NCBI GenBank assembly: GCA_917880885.1
Contig: OU862910.1
Span: forward strand, 13,652,710 to 13,716,709
Length of the DNA: 64,000 nt
From: Limnephilus marmoratus
Taxonomy: Eukaryota; Arthropoda; Insecta; Trichoptera; Limnephilidae
Direction of reading: 5' to 3'
Shown: one piece after another, positions 54,891-64,000 of the stretch
Layout: every line of letters starts with the position of its first letter
How positions within the stretch are numbered: the first letter of the stretch is position 1
Notes under the pieces: generated by a model
What the model saw: the letters and a program-made list of their open reading frames with translations, nothing else
Databases searched by the model: none
What the model was told of the DNA's origin: nothing
Position numbers and translations under genes: made by a program

Positions 54891-55365
54891 TATATATTTA
54901 TGTGTGTTTGTTGTCTAGTCAAAACTTGTTTTTTGTATTTGTAAATCTCATTTATTCATAAGAATACGTATACTAGTAATAAATATAATTAGGATGTAGA
55001 CAATTTTTGATGCCGATAAAACATGAATATTACACATAGGTATCTATCAATATATTCAATATACAGGGTTTTTCCAGGGTTTAACCTGTGATTCCTGACG
55101 TTTACCATTTGGAGCAAAAAATGTAAATGATAATTTTGTCTCCCGTGATTTTTTCGATGACTTTTTAAAAAAAAAATTTTCTTCAAATCAAAAAAAATTC
55201 TTCCACATATCGTCATTGGTCTCTCCAATGACTCCACTCCGAGTAACCAATCTACCCCTTACCCCACCTCTAACTGTCCAATACCTTTTGTTTTTTTAAT
55301 GTTTTTAATAACTTACATATCTCCGCCGACCAAAATTTATTTAGGTCCATTTTTTACTCCAGATA
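54891..55365. other. Unassigned stretch
   Basis: Nothing was assigned. A sequence starting ATACAGGGTTTTTCCAGGG at 55060 looks like one end of a TA-inserting element, but its partner end was not found. Confidence 0.4.
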
Positions 55366-55670
55366 ATGTCAGAAATCACCGGTTTCATTGGTGAAGTAGG
55401 TCCCATAACAGAGAGACTCCTCAGGTTGAGATGGACTGGGCATGTACAGAGAAAGCCGTACACACGCGTCCCAAAAAGAATTATTACTGGACACCCAGGA
55501 GGAAAGAGAAAAGTGGGAAGGCCCGGACTGAGGTGGAAAGACGAGGTAAGACGGGATGCATCACAGCTTCTCCAGGTAACAAACTGAAAGTCAGCCACTG
55601 AGGACAGGAGGAGTTGAAGGCGAATGTTGCGGGAGGCAAAAGCCCGATATGGGCTCTAGCGCCATCGGAG
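55366..55670 (+). pseudogene. LINE, extreme C-terminus of ORF2
   Basis: The plus-strand frame 55366-55587 has ERLLRLRWTGHVQRK, GHPGGKRKVGRPGLRWKDEV and RRDASQLL, the conserved C-terminal motif of several insect LINE polymerases (LRWxGHVxR ... GRPxxRW). After a frame change, LREAKARYGL (about 55627-55657) is the usual last segment. No RT domain is present upstream. Confidence 0.7.
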
Positions 55671-55967
55671 AGAAAGAGAGAGAGAAAGAGTACGTTCCAT
55701 ACCATCCTTTAGGTATATATAATTCTGTTCTGAAGATTATTATCTTAATATGCATTATTATTAACCTTCGGTACATTAATAACAATAAAATTAAACGAAA
55801 TTCAGCGTGCCAAAAAATATTAATTTCTTTAGCTTCGAACTCAGAATTGCGAAATAATATTTAGGTAGTTGTTTTCATTTTTTTTTCTTCTAAACAAAGC
55901 ACACTGTACATATAATATATATTATGCATCTGTGTGATTACCGTAATGAAGTCAAGTAAGGATTATA

Positions 55968-56936
55968 CAGTGTCCGGGAGTAAAGTGCATTAACTTCGGG
56001 AGGTCTATATGATAGTATAAGTAAAAAAAGATACACAACTTTTTTCGAAAATTTAACTTTCACGGGTAGTTTTGGGGTAAAAACGTAAAATTAGACCGGC
56101 GTGTGCGGGCAGTATTATTATTTTCCGCTGTTGCCAAATCGTCGCCCCATGGGCTCTTCCAATTCTGTCGATGTCAGTGTTGAATTTTATTCGCGTACCT
56201 AATAAGGTTTCACTTTAAAAACTTTATTGTTGTTAATCAAAACTTGTTGATTTAATGTGTTTTCATCTAGTGTGTATTTATTAAGACTGTCTTAAAGGAA
56301 CGACTTTATTCAGTGCGTGATTTCTTCAGACTTACTTTTGTATATTTAGTTGTAATAACTTTACATTGTTATTTTTTTAGTTGTAGACATTCAGTTATTT
56401 TTTAATATAATTACTTTGTCAATACCTGGCATTATTGTGTCAATACCAGAACGGACAGACATTCATTATGTCTACGGGCTCGTTGATGGAAATGCAGCTG
56501 CCGCATGCCGGGAATATGCGCGACGTTTTCCAAATCAAAATTTGCCAAACGCTCGTGTTTTTGTTTAACGAAGACTAGATCATGGTTATAATCGTGAATG
56601 ACCCTACATTGTCCGTTCGTAGAATTTCTGCAATGCCTGGTATTCCGAAAAGCATTTCGATTCTGTATGAACGTCAAATTCTCAATCTTGTTATAGTTAA
56701 CAAACGTTTTCATGGATACAGGAAAAATCACATATAAGCAACGTTGAACGATCGCGTCCGGCAAGCTTACAGAAACTTTAATCGGGTAAGTGTAGCCTTA
56801 GAGGATTTTAAGTAGGTATGTCTTTTTGTACGGGAAAAAAAGTTGGAATTTCAGAAAAATTTATTAATCTTTTATACTTCTACCATAATGTAGAATCACC
56901 TCCCGAAGTTAATGCACTTTACCCCAGAACACCTTG
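55968..56936 (+). mobile_element. Tc1/mariner-type element remnant (969 bp)
   Basis: TATA flanks both ends (55964-55967 and 56937-56940), fitting a TA target. The inverted ends share TGCATTAACTTCGGGAGG and preceding bases without mismatch over about 25 bp. The outermost bases (CAGTGTCCGGGAG against CAAGGTGTTCTGGG) have diverged. It contains an N-terminal transposase remnant on the plus strand but no catalytic DDE/D domain. Confidence 0.7.
56443..56790 (+). pseudogene. Mariner-type transposase, helix-turn-helix remnant
   Basis: Plus-strand translation gives TDIHYVYGLVDGNAAAACRE, then YARRFPNQNLPNARVF, the DNA-binding N-terminus that insect transposon proteins of the DUF4817 kind share (YG-x-GNA-x-AA ... 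RFPN). After stops, NDPTLSVRRISAMPGIPKSI is the second helix-turn-helix. The HPY and catalytic segments expected next are not recognisable. At least three stops interrupt it. Confidence 0.65.
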
Positions 56937-58585
56937 TATACCTATACAAATGACTGTCAAAAGCCGGAGTGATTGTACAACATCCACGATGTGAAAATTT
57001 CGTCAAAAAATTATATATGGTGGAGATACCTACGAGAAAAGGGATGATTGGGAAAGAACAAATGTGATAAAAATAAAGATTATGTTATTTGCAGCGACAC
57101 ATTTTGATTAATAGTGGATGTTCCTCACGAGGGCTGTTTTCATCTAACTCTCATCAGGATCATAAACGGATTATGCTGCAAAATAATTCTTTCTTGATTA
57201 TTGATAAAAGCTAGTCAATTTCATTTTGCCCTTGCCGAGTTTAGATCCCACGACCTTTTAGTTTAATTTCATCGGGTCACAAATAATAGTAAAAAGACTC
57301 CGTTCAAATATATATTCTAGTTTATGTTCAAAAATCATCATGACGACCTTGCAATTTTTAAATCTGTACGGTTAAAAAAACACTGCTCGGTCCCCCTGCG
57401 TTTTTATAGGAATTGATTGGTTCGCTTGCTATTAGAAAGCCATCGCCATTAAAAAGTTTCCCATTGTATTTATAAACAGAAGGTTTTAAAAGAACTAATA
57501 CCGGAGTAAAGAACACAGCAATACTCGGAGTATTTAAAAACAAATAAACGGTGTTAGATAGAAAAAAACAGCACGTTTTATAAAAAAATATAAAAGTTAA
57601 CCACAAAATAATTAAAATAAACACCTATATGAAACCAAAGTTTCCGACCGTAATTTGAAATAAAATTATGAAACTCAGGGAATTTTTCATTAATGATTTT
57701 TACATGAAACGACGAAAACCTGAGTTGATGAAAACCTTATATGTGTGTTAGTTTTTTTCGTTGTCAGTAATTTTAGTTAGATAAACATAAGTTGAGCCAT
57801 TTTAAAACAATTTTTTATTTGCCTTGCAACGAAAATTTTAAATTTCAAAAATATACATTTTAATTTATATTTAAAAAAAATTTAAAGTGTATTTCACCAC
57901 CTTTGAAAAATAGTTTTTAGTTTTCGGATACGTCCAGAAAGATTTGGTTTATGTGGGTTTTATTGCAAATCGGAAATATTTAGATCTTCCGACAAACTTC
58001 ACGGAGAGCAATGATAGTTGTTTATTGCTTTGAAACACTTTTCCTTTCTGAATTTCCACAATAATATAATAAATTCTAACGATGAGATAAATAAGTGACA
58101 AGATTCACAAGTCTGTTATAATCATCACTCACAGAGTAAGAAACGTCGGGATTAGGTCGCATTTAAGGCAGTGGATTGATTAATATGCACCGAGGAAGGC
58201 TTTATTTGAAATGTAAATTTCTCGCTTACAAGATGAAACACTTCCTGGGGAGCAGCTTAATCGACTCTTATATATCATGATCAGCGTAATAAATGGATTG
58301 GATTATTTGGTTCGATATTCGTAGAAGTAGTCTCGGAAAAGGTCTGTCAAGGCCTTATTCACCTTTGTTTATCGCATTATTTGTTACTTTACCAATATCC
58401 CTTCTTTGGTAAAAGACAGATAAACGAAAATTCTCACTCTCCCATCTTTATTCGGTGTCTTGCTATAATTTTACGTGTACTTACATAATATCGTGATGAC
58501 TTTATATTTGATTTTTTTTTTATTTATATTTTATATTTTTTTATATATTACAGTTTTCACCTTGTTATTAGCATTTTTACATATG
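56937..58585. other. Unassigned stretch of 1.6 kb
   Basis: No element or credible frame was found. The 88-residue minus-strand frame 57358-57624 is hydrophobic and unassigned. Confidence 0.5.
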
Positions 58586-59006
58586 TTTTTTTTTTTTTTT
58601 TTTTTTTACAGTGAATACCGCACAAGAATCTCAACTGCTCCCGTCTGGAGCCAGTGAAACTATGGCATCCCCAATTGGGGTATGTTGTGAGGCTGAAGGT
58701 AGCGGGGAGGGGAAGGAGGTGGGGAAGAGGAAGGTTGGGAAGTACCTGGCTATTCAGATCTGGTCACTAAACACGGCTAAAGCCATTTTCAAGCAACGTT
58801 TCAATTCTGAATGGTGGTCTTACACCAGGGCGATACTGATAGTATCTTCCACTCTGGAACATGCCGCAAATATACTATATATTATTTTAAATGAATTAAT
58901 TGTGAAATAACACAAATTAATCAAATAAAATTTATTTGCGCATGCCGGGTTCGAACCCGCGACCTCCGGAATGTGAGTCAAGAGTCTTAGCCACTGGACT
59001 ACGGAG
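58586..59006 (-). mobile_element. SINE A copy 9 (full length, young)
   Basis: It has the same structure as copy 1 (415-836) and differs at about four positions, for example GTGAAACT for GTGAGACT and TAGCGGGG for TAGTGGGG. The tRNA-like head ends near 59006 with intact A and B boxes. The poly(A) appears as T-run 58586-58607. Flanking ACATATG (left) and ACATGTA (right) are only loosely similar, so no TSD is claimed. Confidence 0.92.
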
Positions 59007-59350
59007 GACATGTAATATATTTTGAAAACATTTTTACATATTAATATTGCATTTCATTATGTTGGGTGTAAGGTAGGTTTGAGAAGGTGAAACCGTTGGT
59101 TGGTAATATTGTATGTTTCGTGAAAACCTCACTAGGAGAACCTGTGCCGAGGTGTTTACGTGTTTAAGGTTAAGTGTGACAAGTACAAGTATTTATGTGT
59201 TGTACTAGAGAGTTAGTTTTTTTTTTTTTTTTAACATCTTAATGATAATTGTATATGGATTATTTAGAAGAAAAAAATATTTATATAAGGTATACATATG
59301 TACATGTGAATAGTGGTTGGATGAAATGATTCTACCTGTACATTAGCGCC
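59007..59350. other. Unassigned stretch
   Basis: A T-run at 59218-59232 is the only notable feature. Confidence 0.5.
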
Positions 59351-59750
59351 ACATAGTTCCTTCAGGGTCTATGTCATCTTAGAGGATAGTGTGCAGAGGG
59401 TCTCTTTAAAAAAGGGAAGGATAGGAAGTTATGGGAAGGAAAAAGGTATGAGTGTGTCCAGGAGTTGCGGACGTATGAATCCATCCCTCCAACCGCGGTA
59501 CAAGGCGATGGGTCGGGAGAGTCCGGTTGGAAAGGTCGAAAGGCCTCCCTCAACCAGTCTCTTTCGATTCGGCCCGCCGCTCAGCAGGTGGACGGACGCT
59601 TCCGCCGCCAAGACCTTGAAAAACCTCACCCTATGAACTCGTGCACCCCTGCTAAGTCAACAAACGTAGTGAGCCACTTGGGGTGACCAATGCAGAGGTG
59701 TTAGTTATCCAATAATCGGTGGTACCCGTACCCGCCTCCCAAATTGAAAT
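59351..59750 (-). mobile_element. SINE B copy 8 (full body, tail shortened)
   Basis: The minus strand runs from the head (reverse of GGTACCCGTACCCGCCTCCC near 59742) through the body (reverse of GTGTCCAGGAGTTGCGGACG near 59454) to the tail region (reverse of CTTCAGGGTCTATGTCATCT near 59361). The left hairpin arm is lost. The frames inside are not genes. Confidence 0.8.
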
Positions 59751-60494
59751 ATGTTTTTGGTAAACCTTAAATTACTATATTTTTCTAATGGTGTTCTGTT
59801 TTCCAACTTTTGAATGGTAAGGGGTGCTCGTAGATTTATTTATTTATTATAAGAATATTGTACATTGTTTATTTTTTGTGTTATTTCGTCCGCCATGCTA
59901 GGATATTCCTGTGTTATTCCTGGGTGAAGTTTACAGATTGGAAATTATACATTTGATGTTTGGTAAATTAAATTATAATTTGTACAAATTAAATTAAAAT
60001 GCAAAATTTTATAATAATAATAATAAATTAATTATTTTAATTTCATTATCATTCAAAATTTAGGCATATTAGATTTGTCAAAGAATTTATATATAAAAAT
60101 GCAAAAATCAGTCATTTTAAATACATGTAGGATTACAAAAGATTTTTAAAATATTTATATTGAGGGATCAGTACGATTTATAGGTTCAATTAGGAATTCC
60201 ACAGAGCCGAACCCTCTGATATGAAAATATCTGGAGTCGGTGAATTATTTTCCCATTTGGTCTCTGGTAGGTTGACATGTTGTTCTTGTATTGTTTTGTG
60301 TTTATAATACTTACATAGTGCAATTGCGTGGATATACTAGATGATCATTTGGGGAAGTGTGTGAAAGGGTTTAGTTTTTCCTGTGGAGAAAATTTAACCC
60401 GGACATTTAAATCTGGTGCGTATAAAATAATAAGTTGATAATAATATTTAATTACTATTACATGCAAGAAATAGTAATTAAATTATTTGTTAAA
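59751..60494. other. Unassigned AT-rich stretch
   Basis: There is no recognised element between SINE B and the copia LTR. The 3' flank of the copia element would be here. Confidence 0.5.
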
Positions 60495-60674
60495 TGAAGG
60501 AATTAAGGGACATCATTTCTGAAGTGATAAAGAAATAAAACAACCGACTTGTTCAAGGCAAGATGATAGACAGAGATTTTATTCATAGATGCATAGATAA
60601 CTAAATACACAACAGTACAACAAATGACGTTAGGTACTTGGTTTATTTAATGTAACCCGGAATTAATTCCAACA
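60495..60674 (-). mobile_element. Copia 3' LTR (180 bp)
   Basis: On the minus strand the block begins TGTTGGAATTAATTCC and ends TTAATTCCTTCA. Its ends are inverted repeats (TGTTGGAATTAA against TGAAGGAATTAA). It contains AATAAAA (near 60580 on the minus strand) as a polyadenylation signal. A purine-rich GTTGGGG directly before it could be the polypurine tract. The 5' LTR should lie right of the window, so this cannot be confirmed by pairing. Confidence 0.6.
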
Positions 60675-60773
60675 CCCCAACTACAGTAAATAAACTAAAA
60701 TCTCTAAAATTAAATACAGTGTTTTATTATATACTAACATTACAACTAAATATTCAACTGAATCATACCCATA

Positions 60774-62421
60774 TCATTCACACATTTTTAAAGTAGAATG
60801 TCTGACTACAGGGGAAAAAGTTTCTTCATAATCTACACCAGGCTTCTGCGTAAAGTCTTTAGCCGCTAGACGCGCCCTATACCGCACACTGTTATCACTA
60901 TTCACTTTCTTTTTGTAAACCCATTTGCACTTCACTAGAGTTTTGTCTGAAGGCAGTTCGTTCACAGGATCCCACGCTTTATTGTCTTTGAATGCTTGTA
61001 ACTCGTCCTCCATAGCCTCAATCCACTTGTCCTTATCTGGACTTAATAGGACTTCTTGAAAGGTAACTGGATCCTGGGCAGTTTTTGAACTTGTTTTTGT
61101 ACACAAGTTTGTGTAGCCATAACGCATTGGTACTCTTCTGGTACGCTTGGCAAGTAATATTTCTGACTCTGGTTCATCTTCTTCCTCTGTGGTCTGCTGT
61201 AATGTAGAATCAAAATCAATCAAAGCATTGAGATAATCAGATCCTGAAAAAATGTTTAGTCTTTCCGCACTATCTTCCTTAACACTCTTGACTTGACTGT
61301 CTGACTTATCAGTTTGGATTACATCCCCAACTGAAATATTTAGTCTTTCCACGCTAGAGGATTCTTCTTTTACTTCTTCCTTGCCACTCTTGACTTGACT
61401 GTCTGACTTATCAGTTTGGATTACATTCCCAACTGAAATATTTAGACTATCATCGAAGTGATGTTTCTTTTCAGTATTTTCATAGACTACTACATCTCTG
61501 CTTGTTGTGATTTTACGCTTCATAGGGTCATACACTCGGTAGCCTTTCACATTTTCTGCAAAACTAACAAGTATGTGTTTCCTTGACTTTGTATCCCACT
61601 TAAGTCGTTTCTCCTTTGGGATGTGGACCATTACTTGACTACCAAATATTCGGATGTGCTTTAAGTCTGGTTTCTGATTTGTCCAGAGTTCGTATGGTGT
61701 TTTATTATTTAAACCTGACGCAATGGATCGATTTCTGAGATAGACTGCTGTATTTGTGGCCTCTGCCCAAAACTTCTTATCTAAATCTGCGTCAAATAAT
61801 AAACACCGAGCTCTCTCTACTATAGTTCTGTTGATACGTTCGCTCATACCATTTTGCTCAGGAGTATAAGCATTTGTCTTTTGATGCACAATGCCTAAAT
61901 CTTTTAAAAAAATTTCAAATTCATTACTACAGAATTCTAAGCCATTGTCTGTTCTAAATATTTTTATTTTTCTATTTTGCTGATTTTCAACTAATGACTT
62001 AAATTCCTTAAAATACTTGAATACTTCACTTTTATTTTTAAGAAAGTAAACAAAAGCCATACGTGAGTAGTCATCAATAAATACAAGAAAGTATCTCGAT
62101 CCACCAATTGAGGTTATCTCCATGGGTCCGCACACGTCCCCATGTACTAGATCCAATGAATTGCTGCTTCTTGTTGCTGCATGGACAAAAGGTAGTCGCG
62201 ACTGCTTTCCTTCGCAACATATTGTGCAAGTACTCTTGTCAATCTTACACTTAACTGTGTATAATATACCCGTGACTGCACCGTCTCGCATTTTATTCAA
62301 GTCATTTACATTTAAATGTCCCATTCTCCTGTGCCAGGTCACATCGCTCACTGAAGTAGATGTAAACAAACACTGTTGATTATCTAACCTCAACTTGTAA
62401 ACACCATCTATTTGTGTAGCA
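60774..62421 (-). pseudogene. Copia Pol: integrase and start of RT (truncated)
   Basis: The minus-strand frame 60774-62393 has 539 residues. The HHCC zinc-binding module has H21, H26, C56 and C59; the integrase core has D86, D149 and E185 (35 residues between D149 and E185). A hinge region carries a 34-residue direct repeat (LNISVGNV / LNISVGDV). RT begins with WIEAMEDELQAFKDNKAW and KCKWVYKKK and stops after EETFSPVVRHSTLK. The rest of RT, including the YVDD box, and RNase H are deleted up to the LTR. On its right, codons continue past the ATG to the solo LTR, so the true Pol runs on into 63111-64000. Confidence 0.9.
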
Positions 62422-63114
62422 TGTTAGCATCGGCGCTACTTGCGGCCAACGCCAAACCCAAAACCTGGAAAGGACATGCAATAAACAAGCCGGCGGCTAG
62501 CTCTGCACAGCCGGCGCGAGCAAGGTCCCTCTTAAACCCAGGGCGAGTGTTTGTGGTTCGCTTGTAAATTCCTACTCCCCTTCCTTTCCTCAAAATCTCC
62601 AGGTCTCCTTCCTCAATCAGAACACAGTAGTTATGCACGAAAAAGGGTTTTATTCATTTAAAGGTGAACAGGGTTCTACAAAAGGCCAGCATCGGCACTA
62701 CACACATGAGTATTTGGCTATCTCTAATTAATTCTATCATAACGGGGGAGCTTCTCTCAACTCTCTCTACACGTGTTTAGTGAATTTAAATGTCAGTTCT
62801 TAGCACACAGAGGGGTAGCAAGGTTCATTGGTACTCACAAGCAGGAGATAGGCGGTCGGCAGACAGGTACTGAGGAGGCGGGAGCCTCTGGAGCACAATG
62901 CACAATTAAAATAAACATCGCGAGCGTTTACGGATAGCGCAATCACGGGGACACAGTTGTTATGCCGAAGGTCGGCCGAGGAATGAATGCCGGGAGCCGC
63001 TCGGCGCTTGGCTACTTGTGTCGAGCGGTGCGGGGAAAGGGGTGCGGAGGGCCTGTGTAAGGGGTCAATTCGCTATTAGCTCGCACGGGAATCAATTCCG
63101 TAACGTAACAAGCA
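62418..63114 (-). mobile_element. Solo gypsy-type LTR inserted in copia pol
   Basis: The 689-bp block (62422-63110) is bordered by TGTTA...TAACA inverted ends and by exact 4-bp duplications AGCA (62418-62421 and 63111-63114). It is homologous throughout to 17118-17819 in reverse. AATAAAA appears near 62650 on the minus strand. No gag or pol of this element remains, so recombination between its two LTRs probably removed the interior. It splits the copia frame between the protease and integrase parts. Confidence 0.9.
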
Positions 63115-64000
63115 ACTGCCACCAAATCCTTCTTTTTGTTGTAAACACAGCAACAATCATCTTTGAATTCTACACTATTGCCATTCTTTATGAGTTGACA
63201 TATTGAGATCAAATTTGTGGTAAGATTAGGAACACATAAAACTTCTTTCAAAGTAACCTCAAATTTGCAATTTGTAGTGACTGTTATTATGTCTACACTA
63301 CCAACGCACAATACAGGCATATCACTTTGATTTGCTGCTATTATCTCCTTGATCTTTGGCGAATAAGATGCATTTTTTATTAGGTTTACATCCGGCGTCA
63401 TGTGAACACTCGCACCACTGTCTAAGTAAAAATCTTTTTTACTATAATTCCCGCTCAAGAAAACAGCCGAAAACGCATTAGTTTTCTTCATTTGTTGTTG
63501 ATCATTCTGTTTACACTGCGATTTATAGTGACCGTATTGACGACAACGGTAACACTTTATGTTATTTCTGTCAGTTTTGTTTACATTCGAACTGACCATA
63601 GACGACGAACTACGACGTTCATAGTTAGAACTATCACTTCTGCCAGTGCTGCCAACTTAAGAATACTGTTGGCGACTGTGCTGCCCTCTACTCAAGAAAG
63701 CGCCACCACCGGAAGACGTGTGTTCGCCTTCATTTCCTACAAGGTCAAGTAATTTGGCCTTCATGACATCAGCAGTAATGGCGATACCGGAATGCTCTAT
63801 AGCGATGATCATGGGGAAGTATTTTTCAGGTAAACCTGCCAACAGCAGGCTGCCAATCCACTCATCTCCGATCTGAAAGCCCGTACCAGATAATCTTTGC
63901 GCCGTTTCGATTACTTGCGTGACGTAGCTTGTCATTGACTCGCAACTTTCTAGGCGAATCGAAATTAGGTTCCTCAGCAAAGTTATTCTTCTGGCGAATC
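63111..64000 (-). pseudogene. Copia Gag and protease (broken by a stop)
   Basis: The minus-strand frame 63657-63980 is the second half of a copia gag (SCESMTSYVTQVIETAQRLS, LLLAGLPEKYFPMIIAIEHS). A TAA at 63654-63656 interrupts it and the same frame resumes. It carries a CCHC knuckle CYRCRQYGHYKSQC near 63530, then an aspartic protease motif FYLDSGASVHMTP near 63415-63435. The frame goes on to KKDLVAVA and enters the solo LTR at 63110; the C-terminal residues read from the LTR are not native. The N-terminus and 5' LTR are beyond the right edge. Confidence 0.88.

Noticed and set aside
56432..56764. A 110-residue minus-strand frame
   Set aside because: It is the shadow of the plus-strand mariner-type helix-turn-helix remnant, which has recognisable motifs.

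Overview
The window looks like gene-poor intergenic DNA from an AT-rich insect-type genome. This rests on the transposable-element families (Ty3/gypsy, Ty1/copia, Jockey/CR1-like and RTE-like LINEs, tRNA-derived SINEs, hAT, piggyBac, Tc1/mariner and Mutator-like non-autonomous elements), the base composition, and the absence of bacterial gene organisation. The order or species cannot be fixed from the sequence alone. I found no convincing host protein gene and no intact tRNA or rRNA gene. Every recognisable coding stretch belongs to a mobile element.

Layout. 0-12 kb: scattered SINEs, an 8-bp-TSD hAT MITE, foldback MITEs, and three decayed LINEs, one of which (10.6-11.5 kb) has an exact 11-bp target-site duplication and a Mutator-like MITE inside it. 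12-17 kb: a TTAA-flanked MITE (here called X), SINEs and LINE tails. 17-25 kb: an LTR, a 98-bp tandem array, then a Ty3/gypsy gag-pol with an uninterrupted pol frame, a gag split by a SINE with a 96-nt poly(A), and a textbook -1 frameshift signal; a second hAT MITE follows pol. 26-36 kb: an internally deleted RTE-type LINE with 12-bp TSD, RT fragments, SINEs and periodic MITEs. 36-45 kb: a long-TIR MITE, a tail-to-tail LINE pair, and a 2.8-kb Jockey/CR1-like LINE nested in a second copy of X. 49-51 kb: a third copy of X carrying a different LINE. 53-57 kb: a piggyBac remnant whose transposase core is replaced by a degenerate array, then a Tc1/mariner-type remnant. 58-64 kb: SINEs and a Ty1/copia element running off the right edge, broken by a solo LTR with exact 4-bp TSD that is homologous to the LTR at 17 kb.

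How the parts relate. SINE family B carries the same structured 3' tail as the Jockey/CR1-like LINE, which suggests the LINE mobilises it. Families A, C and D carry pol III A/B boxes. Two SINE A copies 58 kb apart differ at only a few positions, so that family has been active recently. Several nestings give relative insertion ages: X before its LINEs, gypsy before SINE A, copia before the solo LTR, RTE-like LINE before the MULE-like MITE. The best candidates for something not already catalogued are the LINE/SINE B tail partnership, element X, and the RTE-derived miniature. All are mobile-element biology rather than a new cellular system. Family names (SINE A-D, repeats X, Y, Z) are labels used only in this answer.
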